From assembly GCA_020641055.1 (NCBI GenBank), contig CP067345.1, positions 1,543,317 to 1,607,316 of the forward strand: DNA of 64,000 nucleotides, written 5' to 3'. A model generated the notes under the pieces. That model was given only the letters and a program-made list of their open reading frames with translations, was not told the DNA's origin and did not search any database. This stretch comes from Clostridioides sp. ES-S-0010-02 (lineage in GTDB: Bacteria; Bacillota; Clostridia; Peptostreptococcales; Peptostreptococcaceae). Of the stretch, positions 26,903 to 36,004 are shown one piece after another; within the stretch, counting starts at the first letter, position 1, and each line of letters opens with the position of its first letter. The translations under genes were made by a program, and so were the position numbers.

Positions 26903-27001
26903 TTATAATGCACTAGTAAAACAAGCCCAACAAGAAATACAAAAAGGTATTATGCCTAGTATTAAAAAAACATCATATGATTTAAATGATATAGAAACTT
27001 A
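26903..27001 (+). pseudogene. Short open stretch without a start, probable gene remnant
   Basis: The frame directly after the flavin reductase stop reads through 33 codons without an ATG (includes LVKQAQQEIQKGIMPSIKKT) and ends in TAA. The composition is protein-like. It may be the C-terminal end of a third MerR-controlled gene that has been deleted. I do not recognise the family. Confidence 0.35.
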
Positions 27002-27131
27002 AATAATCCTATATAAATCTGGTACTTATTAGACCTTTTAGATTTGTTAACTTATCATAGCAAAAAATATCATGAAAGGTTATAGCTCTGATGATAAAAT
27101 TAAATACAAGATATATGTAGGAGGAAACAAT

Positions 27132-28250
27132 ATGGAGACTTTAAAAGTAAGAACTTTCGAATTATGTGGTACAAATTATGAAATAGGGTATGAGTTAGGA
27201 AAATCAATTGTAAATATACCAGAGTTGATAGGTGAACAAATTAATAAATCTAATGTTTTAACTAAAGAAGAAGAAAATCATATGGTGGAGTTATTTGATA
27301 AATATTGTCCAGGGCTTAATGAAGAATTACAAGGTTTTGCTGATGCTATTCATGTAAATCAGAATCAAATTTTATACTATACTATGACATATCTTAGACC
27401 AGGTTGTAGTCAAGTTGCATTAGCACCAGAATTAACTGAAAATGGTCATGTACTATTTGCACGTAATTTTGACTTTTCACACAAGATGGAGGATTTTGTA
27501 TTATGCAAAACTAAGGTAGCTGGTAAATACGCACATATTGGGACTACAGTAATGCAGTTTGGTAGAACTGAGGGAATGAATGAATGTGGTTTAGGTGTGA
27601 GTCAGTCATCTTGTGGTTTACCTGTAGGTAATTCAGAGGGACTGAGAAAGCCAGCTGTTGTAGGTTTACAATTTTGGGCTGTTATTAGATATTTGTTGGA
27701 AAACTGTAAGGATGTAGAGGAAGCATTGGTATATATAGAAGACATGCCAATAGCATATAATATTAATTTATTGATTGCAGATAAGTCTGGAAATATTGCA
27801 CTTGTAGAAACTTTAGATGGAAGAAAAGACATAAATAGAATAAATAAGGCAGAAAGTGAAAGGGAATCATTTTTGCATTCTACAAATCATGTCCATATTG
27901 AGGAACTTCATAAACTAGAACCACAATCAATGAGCAATTCTATTCATAGATATAAATTAATTAAAGAGTATATAGAAAGTTCTAAAAAGATTGGAGAGAA
28001 AGATTTAATTAATTTATTGACTTCAAAATATCCACAAGGTCTATCTTGTAATTATTATAATGATTTTTTTGGAACTTTAAAAAGTATAGTTATGGACCTA
28101 ACTATGGGAAAATTTAATATTTTATGGGGTGGATTGGAAGACAATGGTTGGAATAGTTACTATTTAAATGATAACTTTAAGTATACAACACAACTTGTAA
28201 ATATAAATATAGAGAAATCACCATCAGATTTTTTTAAATTAATTGAATAA
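27132..28250 (+). CDS. C45-type NTN amide hydrolase (acyl-CoA:6-APA acyltransferase-like)
   Basis: The product is 372 residues. The motif RPGCSQVALAP puts a Cys at about residue 92 with a long preceding segment, as in self-processing C45 NTN hydrolases where this Cys becomes the N-terminal nucleophile. FARNFDFS just after it is the typical second motif. Relatives cleave linear amides such as penicillins, bile-acid conjugates (choloylglycine type is C59) or N-acyl amino acids. ATG 27132 follows AGGAGGAAAC; the longer frame from 27072 is rejected. The natural substrate is unknown. Confidence 0.82.
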   Translation: METLKVRTFELCGTNYEIGYELGKSIVNIPELIGEQINKSNVLTKEEENHMVELFDKYCPGLNEELQGFADAIHVNQNQILYYTMTYLRPGCSQVALAPELTENGHVLFARNFDFSHKMEDFVLCKTKVAGKYAHIGTTVMQFGRTEGMNECGLGVSQSSCGLPVGNSEGLRKPAVVGLQFWAVIRYLLENCKDVEEALVYIEDMPIAYNINLLIADKSGNIALVETLDGRKDINRINKAESERESFLHSTNHVHIEELHKLEPQSMSNSIHRYKLIKEYIESSKKIGEKDLINLLTSKYPQGLSCNYYNDFFGTLKSIVMDLTMGKFNILWGGLEDNGWNSYYLNDNFKYTTQLVNINIEKSPSDFFKLIE

Positions 28251-28408
28251 GAAATACTCTGATTATCCTATGTAGTTATAGTATACAAAATAAAATGAAA
28301 GTACTAAACAATGTTGAATTGTTTATGATATTTTAGTATAGTAAACAAAATAGTGTTACTTGAAATATTATAATACTTGAGAATATTAAAGCGAATAGGG
28401 GGATAATC

Positions 28409-29278
28409 TTGGATTACTTAAAGTATTTTGAAAAAGCTATAATATATATTGAAAATAACTTAAAAGAAGATATAAGTGTAAATGATGTAGCAAAAGAATC
28501 TGGATACTCTTATTATCATTTAACACGTTTATTTAAGTCTATGTTTGGTGAGAGTGTAGGAAGTTATATAAAAAAAAGAAGATTAGTTAATAGTTCTAAA
28601 GAACTTTTATACAGTGATAAAAAGGTACTAGATATAGCAATTGATAGTGGTTTTGAATCTTCAGAAGCATTTAGTAGAGCATTTAAATCTATATACAAGG
28701 TCAGTCCCATAGAATATAGAAAAAATAGAATAGATGTATTTGTTGGAAAGAAGAAAAAATTAGAATTAGATTTTATGAAACATTTAGTTGAAAATGTAAC
28801 AATCAAACCAGTTATAAAAGAGATAGATTCAATAAAAGTAATTGGTATAAAAGAAAAAGTAACACTAGAAGATGAGTCATTACCTAGTTTGTGGGAAAAA
28901 TTTAGAGAAGTATACAATATGGTGCCAAACACTTTGCCATCAAACAGAGCATTTGGAATTTGTGAAGCAACTCCACAAATACATCTACTTAGTGAAACTA
29001 TGGAATTTAACGAAATAATAGGGCTTGAAGTTAGTAGCTATGAAAATATACCAAGTTTATTTGTTTCAAAAAATATTGATGGAGGAAAATACGCTGTATT
29101 CACTCATACTGGTAGCTTGGACAAGCTAGATAAAACTTATGAATATATATGGGGAACTTGGTTCTTAAGCACAAAGGAAAAAATTGATATAAGAGATGAT
29201 TTCGAGATATATGATGAAAGATTTTTAGGACCTGATAATGTAGATTCACAGATTGATATTTGTATACCTATAAAATAA
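28409..29278 (+). CDS. AraC-family regulator with GyrI-like ligand domain
   Basis: This 289-residue protein has two helix-turn-helix motifs in residues 8-108 (SVNDVAKESGYSYYHLTRLF; VLDIAIDSGFESSEAFSRAF), then a GyrI-like/effector domain (about 125-289) as in the Rob/SoxS-linked and multidrug-sensing AraC proteins. The start is TTG with AGGGGGA upstream. It probably senses a small amphipathic compound. Its target is not evident, though the C45 hydrolase upstream is a candidate. Confidence 0.9.
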   Translation: MDYLKYFEKAIIYIENNLKEDISVNDVAKESGYSYYHLTRLFKSMFGESVGSYIKKRRLVNSSKELLYSDKKVLDIAIDSGFESSEAFSRAFKSIYKVSPIEYRKNRIDVFVGKKKKLELDFMKHLVENVTIKPVIKEIDSIKVIGIKEKVTLEDESLPSLWEKFREVYNMVPNTLPSNRAFGICEATPQIHLLSETMEFNEIIGLEVSSYENIPSLFVSKNIDGGKYAVFTHTGSLDKLDKTYEYIWGTWFLSTKEKIDIRDDFEIYDERFLGPDNVDSQIDICIPIK

Positions 29279-29312
29279 CTGTAGATAAAACTAAAAATAA
29301 GTTGAAATAGAA

Positions 29313-29346
29313 AATAGATGCTCAGAAAAGAGCATCTATTTTTTTA
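29313..29346 (+). terminator. Strong terminator after the AraC gene
   Basis: AATAGATGCTC pairs perfectly with GAGCATCTATT around AGAAAA, followed by TTTTTT. Confidence 0.92.
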
Positions 29347-29657
29347 TTTATAGTAGCTATCGACAATTTCGATAATAAAATAAATAAAAACAAGTTCTTA
29401 AATTTCTAAGAAAAATTTAAAATATAGTCACAATAAAATTTGTATATTTCTGAAAATTCTAATTAGTACAACTTTTTCCTTTGCAAAGTTGAAAAAAGAT
29501 GTATTAATTTATCAAAAATATTATATTAAAATGATATTAATCAAAGAAAAACATTTATAATAATAGTATATCTTACAGAAAAAGGATGCAATTTGTAGAA
29601 TTAAAGCTAGTCAATAAAATTAAAAATTTAAAGAAATTATAGGGAGGTTATAATCTT
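29347..29657 (+). promoter_or_regulatory. Upstream region of the glucitol PTS operon, with a dyad
   Basis: The gap of about 310 bases contains the dyad CAACTTT-N9-AAAGTTG at 29469-29491, a possible operator for the PRD regulator encoded in the operon. No sigma-54 (TGGCA-N7-TTGC) promoter is visible. GGGAGG precedes the first gene. Confidence 0.5.
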
Positions 29658-30203
29658 ATGGAAAACGTTATTACAGGTCTAAGTAAAGGTGCAGAGTGGT
29701 TTATTGGTTTATTTCAAAAGGGAGGAGAACAATTTGTAGGTCTTATATCAGGGACTCTTCCAACATTAATCGTTTTAATGGTAGCTATTAACTCATTGAT
29801 TAAAATAGTTGGTGAAGAAAGAGTAAATAAATGGGCTTCTAAACTTGGAAGAAATGCTTTTACAAGATATACTTTGCTTCCATTAGTGTCAGTATTTTTC
29901 TTAGGAAATCCTATGTGTTATACATTTGGTAGATTTCTAAAAGAGGAACATAAAGCAGGATTTTATGATGCAGCTGTTTCATTTGTACATCCAATTACAG
30001 GACTTTTCCCACATGCAAATGCAGGAGAACTTTTTGTATGGCTAGGTATTTCAGCAGGTTTAACTACATTAGGTAAGGAAACAACTACATTAGCATTATG
30101 GTATTTTATAGTTGGTCTAATTGTGATTTTTATAAGAGGTGTAGTAACAGAAAAAATGTACGCATTTTTAACAAGAAAAAATAAAGCAACAAATAAGGCT
30201 TAG
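29658..30203 (+). CDS. srlA: PTS glucitol/sorbitol transporter, EIIC subunit
   Basis: This 181-residue membrane protein matches the EIIC2/SrlA family: WFIGLFQKGGEQFVGLISG, a conserved NPMCYTFGRFLKEEHK loop and SFVHPITGLFPHANAGE. It forms the membrane channel with the SrlE subunit for uptake and phosphorylation of a hexitol. It stands first in an operon of six genes. Identity of the sugar alcohol is by family only. Confidence 0.93.
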   Translation: MENVITGLSKGAEWFIGLFQKGGEQFVGLISGTLPTLIVLMVAINSLIKIVGEERVNKWASKLGRNAFTRYTLLPLVSVFFLGNPMCYTFGRFLKEEHKAGFYDAAVSFVHPITGLFPHANAGELFVWLGISAGLTTLGKETTTLALWYFIVGLIVIFIRGVVTEKMYAFLTRKNKATNKA

Positions 30204-30215
30204 GAGGGGTTTAAA

Positions 30216-31229
30216 ATGGATGCAAATAGAGTATTAAAGATAGAAAAGGGAACTTCTGGTTGGGGAGGACCTTTATACATAAAAAAAGAAGCAACTAGAA
30301 ATAAAATATTGTCAATGACTGCTGGTGGTATTCATGAAGTGACATTAAAAATAAAAGAATTATTGGATTGTGAGGTTATAGATGGATTTAAAACTGGGAT
30401 TCCTGATGAAGAGGTGGCAGTAGTTATTATTGATTGTGGTGGAACAGCAAGGTGTGGGGTTTATCCAAAGAAGAAAATACCTACAATTAATGTAAATCCA
30501 GTGGGAAAAACAGGGCCTTTAGCAAAATTTATAACTGAAGAATACTATGTATCAGATGTTAATATTAATTGCATAAGTATTTTAGATGGTGAAGAAACAC
30601 AAAAAAAATCTCAAGAAAATAAAAATGAAAGTCAAAGTTCTATTAGAAAGCCTGATAATTATAATGAAGTAAAATCAAAAGCTCAAGAAGAATATGCGAA
30701 GAAAAACATAATACTTTCTATTGGGCAAGGAGCAGGACAAGTAGTATCAAAGTTTTATGATGCGGGTAGAGATACTATCCAAATGATAATGAATAATGTA
30801 ATACCATTTATGGCATTTGTAAGTATGCTTATGGGAATTATTTTGGCATCTGGGTTAGGTGATTGGATTGCAAAGGTAATATCACCACTTGCAGGAAACA
30901 TTGGTGGTTTGTTAGTTATATCAATAATTTGTACACTTCCATTTTTATCACCTATATTAGGTCCTGGAGCAGTTATAGCACAGGTAGTAGGTACTCTTGT
31001 AGGAACACAAATTGGTCTTGGTGCAATACCAGCATATTTAGCACTTCCTGCTTTATTTGCAATAAATGGGCAAGCTGGCTGTGACTTTGTCCCAGTAGGA
31101 TTAAGTTTAGGAGAAGCAGAACCAGAAACCGTGGAATATGGAGTACCAGCATTATTTTACTCTCGTTTAATAACTGGGCCAATATCTGTAATTATTGCGT
31201 ATGGCGTTGCAATATTTGCATTAAGATAG
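30216..31229 (+). CDS. srlE: PTS glucitol/sorbitol transporter, EIIB subunit
   Basis: This 337-residue protein has an N-terminal EIIB domain (about 1-130) in which Cys80 of GGTARCGVYPKK is the probable phosphorylation site. A Ser/Gln/Lys-rich linker follows, then a membrane domain (about 185-337) with the conserved LPFLSPILGPGAVIAQVVG stretch. It begins 13 bases after srlA. Phosphate passes from EIIA (srlB, downstream) to this Cys and then to the substrate. Confidence 0.93.
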   Translation: MDANRVLKIEKGTSGWGGPLYIKKEATRNKILSMTAGGIHEVTLKIKELLDCEVIDGFKTGIPDEEVAVVIIDCGGTARCGVYPKKKIPTINVNPVGKTGPLAKFITEEYYVSDVNINCISILDGEETQKKSQENKNESQSSIRKPDNYNEVKSKAQEEYAKKNIILSIGQGAGQVVSKFYDAGRDTIQMIMNNVIPFMAFVSMLMGIILASGLGDWIAKVISPLAGNIGGLLVISIICTLPFLSPILGPGAVIAQVVGTLVGTQIGLGAIPAYLALPALFAINGQAGCDFVPVGLSLGEAEPETVEYGVPALFYSRLITGPISVIIAYGVAIFALR

Positions 31230-31285
31230 TATTTTATGTTGTTATGAGATTTAAACTTAATTAATAAAATTGTAAATGTAAACTT

Positions 31286-31326
31286 AAGCTAGTCAAAATT
31301 TTAGTTAATGAAAGACTAGCTTTTGT
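31286..31326 (+). terminator. Hairpin between srlE and the PRD regulator
   Basis: AAGCTAGTC pairs with GACTAGCTT around a 19-base loop, followed by TTGTAG only. It is a weak terminator and may allow readthrough to the regulator. Confidence 0.6.
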
Positions 31327-31449
31327 AGTATTAATTAGGAGTGATTATTGATTTGGATTAATACTAAATTTTCCTCTAGCAAAGTGAAATTTTATGTATT
31401 AATTTGGTTTCAAGTTTGTACTAGAATGAAATCAAGGAGGAGATGCAAA

Positions 31450-33423
31450 ATGAATGTAACTGAGAAAATTCCTTCTATTGACCGTAAAATATTCAAGATA
31501 TTGATTATGTGTAGTAAAAAAGAGTTTGTAAGTATTGATTCAATAGCAGACGAATTGAATGTTACAACCAGAAGTGTCAGAACATATATAAAGCAATTGA
31601 ATAAAGATTTAGGAAGTAACATAGCAATAATAAAATATATAAAAGGTCAAGGCTATAAACTAGAGATAAAAGATAAGCAAATACTCAATAAGATTATTGA
31701 TGTGAATAAAAAAAGTGTATTTTCATTAAATTCAAAGGAAGAGAGGGCAGAGTTTATACTAAATTATTTGATAGAACTAGATGGATTTATTACACTGGAT
31801 AGTCTAGCAGATGAGATGTGTATAGGAAGAACTACGCTAGTAAATGACTTTCAATATGTAGAAAAGGTATTAAATTCTTATAATTTGAATTTAGTAAAAA
31901 AGCAAAATACAGGAATGAAATTGCATGGTAGTGAACTTGATATTAGGTTACTTATATTAAATCAGTTGTATAAAGATTCAAGAAAAGATTTAAATAATTC
32001 TAAGTACTTTAAATGTATCAAAAAAGAAGAAATTGCAAGTTTAGAAGAAGAATTATTGACTTTATTTAAAAATAATAATTTTTATGTTACAGATGAAATG
32101 CTCAGAGAAGTTTTTAATTACATAGTAGTTTTGATGTATAGAGTAAAAGAACAGAAGATAGTAAAAGAGTATGATGTAAAATTTGATTTACTTAAGTCAT
32201 ATGATGAGTATCTTATTGCTGGGGAAATAAAGAATATTTTATCAGAAAAATTTGAATATATTTTAAATGATGAAGAAATTATTTATTTAACTATACCATT
32301 AGTAAGTGGAAATGCACCAGCATCAGAATGTGCTTTAAATAGTAGTAGAATAAATAAAAATATTGATGATTTAATGGAAAGCATATTCAATCAGATATAT
32401 GTTGATATGGGTATTTTTATAAATGAGGATGAGTTAAGGGTAGGACTTGGATATCATCTTAGTTTTACACTGAACAGGCTATTATTTAATATAAAATTAA
32501 AAAATGTATTGTTAGAAGAAATCAAACAAAACTATATACTTCCATTTAAGCTGGCACAAATAGCAGGAAAAGTAATAGAGAAAAAATATAATCTAGAAGT
32601 TTCTGAGGATGAAATTGGTTATATAGCAATTCATTTTAGTGGATACTTAGAAAGAAATAGTAGTAGATTTTATTCAATTAAGAAAATAGCAATTATATGT
32701 GGGACAGGTCTTGGAACAGCAAAACTATTAAAAATAAGAGTTGAAAAATTGATAGGAAATAATCCTAAAATTGATACTCTTTCAAGTTTTAATTTGAGAA
32801 ACATTAATTTAGATGAATACGATATAGTTTTTACAACTATTGATTTAGATACATCAAATATAAATACAATAGTATTAAAAATCAATACAATATTTGATGA
32901 AAATAAATTGAGGGAACAATTAAAGACCGTATTATGTTTAAGAGAAGGCAACATAGATACTACTGATTCTCCAAATTTACTAATAAATAATTTGTTAAAT
33001 GAAAATAAATTTATGATATTAAATGAAAAAACGATACTTGATTCATTAGAAAAAATGATGGACAATCTTATGGATTTGGGATGTATTGATGATAATTTTA
33101 GAAAAAATATAATCAAAAGAGAAGAAAAATCTCCTACAGTTTTTGATAAAGGTTTATTATTTCCTCATGCTGTAAATGAAAAGTCAGATAAATTTTTAAT
33201 GGCAGTTGGGGTTTTAGAAGAGCCAATATTTTATGCAAATAGAAGTATAAAAATAATACTTATGACAATGTTTCCATGTGAGGATAAGGTGGATTCAGAT
33301 TTATTGGTAAAGATTTATGAAGAAGTTTTAAAGATAGGACAAAATGTAAAATTAACAAATAAGATAAGTAAATGTAGAAGCTTTGTAGAATTTAAAAAAG
33401 TATTGATTGAGAATATTATATAG
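31450..33423 (+). CDS. PRD-domain transcriptional activator of the PTS operon
   Basis: This 657-residue multidomain regulator has an N-terminal HTH (about 1-65), a second Mga/HTH-like segment (about 95-160) and two PTS-regulation domains (about 170-395). It ends with a Gat-type EIIB domain, with Cys417 in ICGTGLGTAKLL, and a mannitol-type EIIA domain, with His573 in LFPHA. The PTS phosphorylates such proteins on these sites to report sugar availability. ATG 31450 follows AAGGAGG. It lies within the glucitol operon, so it plays the GutR/SrlR role. Confidence 0.9.
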   Translation: MNVTEKIPSIDRKIFKILIMCSKKEFVSIDSIADELNVTTRSVRTYIKQLNKDLGSNIAIIKYIKGQGYKLEIKDKQILNKIIDVNKKSVFSLNSKEERAEFILNYLIELDGFITLDSLADEMCIGRTTLVNDFQYVEKVLNSYNLNLVKKQNTGMKLHGSELDIRLLILNQLYKDSRKDLNNSKYFKCIKKEEIASLEEELLTLFKNNNFYVTDEMLREVFNYIVVLMYRVKEQKIVKEYDVKFDLLKSYDEYLIAGEIKNILSEKFEYILNDEEIIYLTIPLVSGNAPASECALNSSRINKNIDDLMESIFNQIYVDMGIFINEDELRVGLGYHLSFTLNRLLFNIKLKNVLLEEIKQNYILPFKLAQIAGKVIEKKYNLEVSEDEIGYIAIHFSGYLERNSSRFYSIKKIAIICGTGLGTAKLLKIRVEKLIGNNPKIDTLSSFNLRNINLDEYDIVFTTIDLDTSNINTIVLKINTIFDENKLREQLKTVLCLREGNIDTTDSPNLLINNLLNENKFMILNEKTILDSLEKMMDNLMDLGCIDDNFRKNIIKREEKSPTVFDKGLLFPHAVNEKSDKFLMAVGVLEEPIFYANRSIKIILMTMFPCEDKVDSDLLVKIYEEVLKIGQNVKLTNKISKCRSFVEFKKVLIENII

Positions 33424-33473
33424 GTTTTGTATAGGACTAAAAAAACAAATTAATTTATGAAAGGTGTGTAAAT

Positions 33474-33833
33474 ATGAAACTACTTATAATTTTATTTGTT
33501 GTTTATGTTTTAAATACTTTGTTTGTAATGAATCAGAATAAACTATATTTCAAAGCCTTAAATAAAGCTAAAAAAATGGGCGATATAGTGTCTACAGGAA
33601 AAAAGAAAAGTTATTTTTCTAAAGGAAGTATAGCTATTATATCTTCAGATTCAGAGGGATTTATAAAGTGTGGAGAAATTTTAAAAGGTCGCACAGTGAT
33701 GGCTAAGTTTAAAGAGATTGAAGATATAAAAGGATTGGACATATATAGTGCAGAGCAAAAATTTAAAGATGAAGAAAGTATTGTACAAGCTATAAAATTT
33801 ATAAAAGAAAAAATAAATGTTTCTTTTAATTAA
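33474..33833 (+). CDS. gutM: Glucitol operon activator GutM/SrlM
   Basis: The 119-residue product matches GutM: one N-terminal hydrophobic segment (about 2-18) followed by a soluble part with KKSYFSKGSIAIISSDSEGF. GutM proteins are required for expression of glucitol operons in enterobacteria and also occur in Firmicutes. It has GAAAGGTG upstream. The order regulator-gutM-srlB matches other clostridial glucitol loci. Confidence 0.88.
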   Translation: MKLLIILFVVYVLNTLFVMNQNKLYFKALNKAKKMGDIVSTGKKKSYFSKGSIAIISSDSEGFIKCGEILKGRTVMAKFKEIEDIKGLDIYSAEQKFKDEESIVQAIKFIKEKINVSFN

Positions 33834-33861
33834 TCTAATATAAATTATCAGGAGGGATATC

Positions 33862-34218
33862 ATGAAGTATGAAGTTAAGATAAGTGGGATAGGCAGTTTA
33901 GTTGAAGAATTAATAAATGAAAGCAACTGTCTTATTATATACGATGAAACTATTAATGATGAAGATTTGAAAGATATATCTGTAATTCATTCAATATCAA
34001 CATTAAAAAGTAATGTTGAAATAGGGGATACACTTACAATAGGAAATCGAGATTATTGTATAGTTTCAGTTGGTGATATTGCTCAAAATACTCTTAGAGA
34101 AATTGGTCACTGTACAATTAAATTTGATGGAGAAGATAAAGTAAATTTACCTGGAGAAATACATGTAGAAATTGGAAAACCAGATATAAAGATTGGAGAT
34201 TTAATAACTATTTATTAA
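33862..34218 (+). CDS. srlB: PTS glucitol/sorbitol transporter, EIIA subunit
   Basis: This is a 118-residue EIIA of the glucitol family, with His43 in VIHSIS as the probable phosphoryl-carrying residue and a C-terminal GEIHVEIGKPDIKIGDLI. It takes phosphate from HPr and passes it to SrlE. GGAGGG precedes the ATG. It ends 37 bases before the dehydrogenase gene. Confidence 0.92.
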   Translation: MKYEVKISGIGSLVEELINESNCLIIYDETINDEDLKDISVIHSISTLKSNVEIGDTLTIGNRDYCIVSVGDIAQNTLREIGHCTIKFDGEDKVNLPGEIHVEIGKPDIKIGDLITIY

Positions 34219-34255
34219 TTTGAAAAATAAAATTATTATAACAGGAGGAATTGAT

Positions 34256-35548
34256 ATGTTAGATTTAAACAGAAAACTTGCAAAGCTAGAAGAAGAAGGT
34301 AAAAAAATAAAAGTAGCTCTTATAGGTGCTGGTCATATGGGTAATGGAATGGTAAGTCAAATGGTAAATATGAAAGGAATGGAAGCATCTATTGTTGTAG
34401 ATATAAATCTAGAATTAGCTCGTAAAGCATTTACTGATGCAGGTATAGAAGAAGAAATCATAGATAATGTAACAAATGAAACAGATGCAGAATTAAAATT
34501 ACAAGAAGGAAAAGTATTAACATGTAATGACTTTCTTGTGGCTTGCAAAACAAAGTCAATAGATGTAGTTATAGATGCAACAGGAGGTATTGCAATTGGT
34601 GCAGAAATAGCACTAAATGCTATTTTAAATAAAAAACATATAGTAATGTTAAACGCTGAAACTGATTGTGTTGTTGGTCCAATACTTAAAAAATTAGCAG
34701 ATGACGCAGGAGTAATATTTACAGGTTCTGCAGGAGATGAACCAGGGGCAGTAATGGGTCTATTTGATTTTGCAGATGCAATGGGATTTGAAGTTAGAGT
34801 AGTAGGTAAAGGTAAAAACAATAAACTAGATTTAGACTGTAATCCTGATACTGTAAAAGAAGAAGCAGAAAGAAAAGGAGCTTCACCTCATATGATAGCT
34901 TCTTTTAAAGAAGGTACTAAAACAATGGTAGAAATGGCTTTAATGTGTAATGCAACTGGATTTGTACCTGATGTAAGAGGTGGGCATGGTATTGAAGCTA
35001 CAGTTAATGAAGTACCTAAGAAATATGCATTAAAAAGCGAGGGTGGAGTATTAGATAATTATGGTGTAGTTGATTTTGTAAATGGTATAGCACCTGGTGT
35101 TTTCGTTGTAGTTGCTCATAAATTAAAAGCAGTTAATGATGAATTAAAATACTTAAGTATGGGTGATGGACCTAATTACATATTATATAGACCATATCAT
35201 TTATGCAGTTTAGAAACTCCTTTATCAGCAGCAATGGCAGTTTTAGAGCATAAGGCTACAATAGTGCCTAAAGCTGGATTAGTTGCAGAAGTTATGACTA
35301 TAGCTAAGAAAGACTTGAAAAAAGGTGAGTATATGGATGGATATGGTGCATATACATGCTATGGCACTATAGAAAAATATGATGTTGCAAAAGAAATGAA
35401 TGCTGTACCTATTGGTTTAATCAGTAAAAAGACTAAAGTTATTAAAGATATTAAAAAGGGTGAAGTTATAACATATGATATGGTAGAGATAGAAAAAGAT
35501 ACTACTTTATATCATTTAAGACAATTACAAGAAAAAATATTTGGATAA
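34256..35548 (+). CDS. SAF-domain NAD(P)-dependent dehydrogenase (homoserine dehydrogenase-like, COG4091 type)
   Basis: This 430-residue protein has an N-terminal Rossmann fold with GAGHMGNGM (about residue 25), a DATGGIAIGAEIALNA segment, a central catalytic part with conserved GPNYILYRPYHLCSLE, and a C-terminal SAF domain (about 345-420). It resembles homoserine dehydrogenase-related proteins whose substrates are mostly unknown. ATG 34256 follows AGGAGG; the TTG at 34220 is rejected. It is the last gene of a glucitol-type PTS operon that has no SrlD-type (short-chain) sorbitol-6-phosphate dehydrogenase, so it may oxidise the phosphorylated product. Confidence 0.85.
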   Translation: MLDLNRKLAKLEEEGKKIKVALIGAGHMGNGMVSQMVNMKGMEASIVVDINLELARKAFTDAGIEEEIIDNVTNETDAELKLQEGKVLTCNDFLVACKTKSIDVVIDATGGIAIGAEIALNAILNKKHIVMLNAETDCVVGPILKKLADDAGVIFTGSAGDEPGAVMGLFDFADAMGFEVRVVGKGKNNKLDLDCNPDTVKEEAERKGASPHMIASFKEGTKTMVEMALMCNATGFVPDVRGGHGIEATVNEVPKKYALKSEGGVLDNYGVVDFVNGIAPGVFVVVAHKLKAVNDELKYLSMGDGPNYILYRPYHLCSLETPLSAAMAVLEHKATIVPKAGLVAEVMTIAKKDLKKGEYMDGYGAYTCYGTIEKYDVAKEMNAVPIGLISKKTKVIKDIKKGEVITYDMVEIEKDTTLYHLRQLQEKIFG

Positions 35549-35584
35549 AATTTATTGTATAATAATATAATATAGATGTTATTT

Positions 35585-35636
35585 AAAAGAGGGTTGATGG
35601 TTATTTTAAAATCAGCCCTTTTAAATTTTTTTATAT
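35585..35636 (+). terminator. Terminator of the PTS operon
   Basis: AGGGTTGAT (35590-35598) pairs with ATCAGCCCT (35611-35619) with one G-U pair, then TTTAAATTTTTTT. Confidence 0.85.
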
Positions 35637-36004
35637 TTTTTGAGAGAGTGTTTTGATAAATCTTATTTTATAGTTTGTTTACAGTTAAAAATCTTACTAG
35701 TAGGTTTAATTTAAATTAATTCTGCAATTTTATATTCATATTTAAGATAATATAATTAAAAATTTTAATATAAAATGAATTAAAATAGCCAATTATGTAT
35801 TATAATATTAACTGTAATACTAATATAGTTCTATTAATTAAAGAAATATCCCCCATTAATATACAATAAATATCTTTAAGCAAAAGAACTTGGTAAAAAA
35901 TATATCGTATTCAATAAAAAATCTGTTTACAGAATGGTATATATAGTTATATAATATACTATATAAGATACGAAAAGATAAAAAGTATAGCACAATGAAA
36001 GAAG
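35637..36004 (+). promoter_or_regulatory. Upstream region of ccpN with a TATATAGT dyad
   Basis: The gap is AT-rich with no gene. TATATAGT-N10-ACTATATA (35940-35965) is a perfect dyad about 40 bases before ccpN and overlaps a plausible -10 region. It could be an autoregulatory site; this is not proven by sequence. Confidence 0.45.

Noticed and set aside
28270-28360. Two similar TAGTATA...CAAAATA stretches before the AraC gene
   Set aside because: They are AT-rich and imperfect; similarity is not above what this base composition gives by chance.
29347-29657. Sigma-54 promoter before the PTS operon
   Set aside because: No TGGCA-N7-TTGC motif was found, and the operon's PRD regulator has no AAA+ domain.
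32670-33116. 148-residue frame on the minus strand
   Set aside because: It is antisense to the PRD regulator, Phe/Ser/Ile-rich and without any domain.
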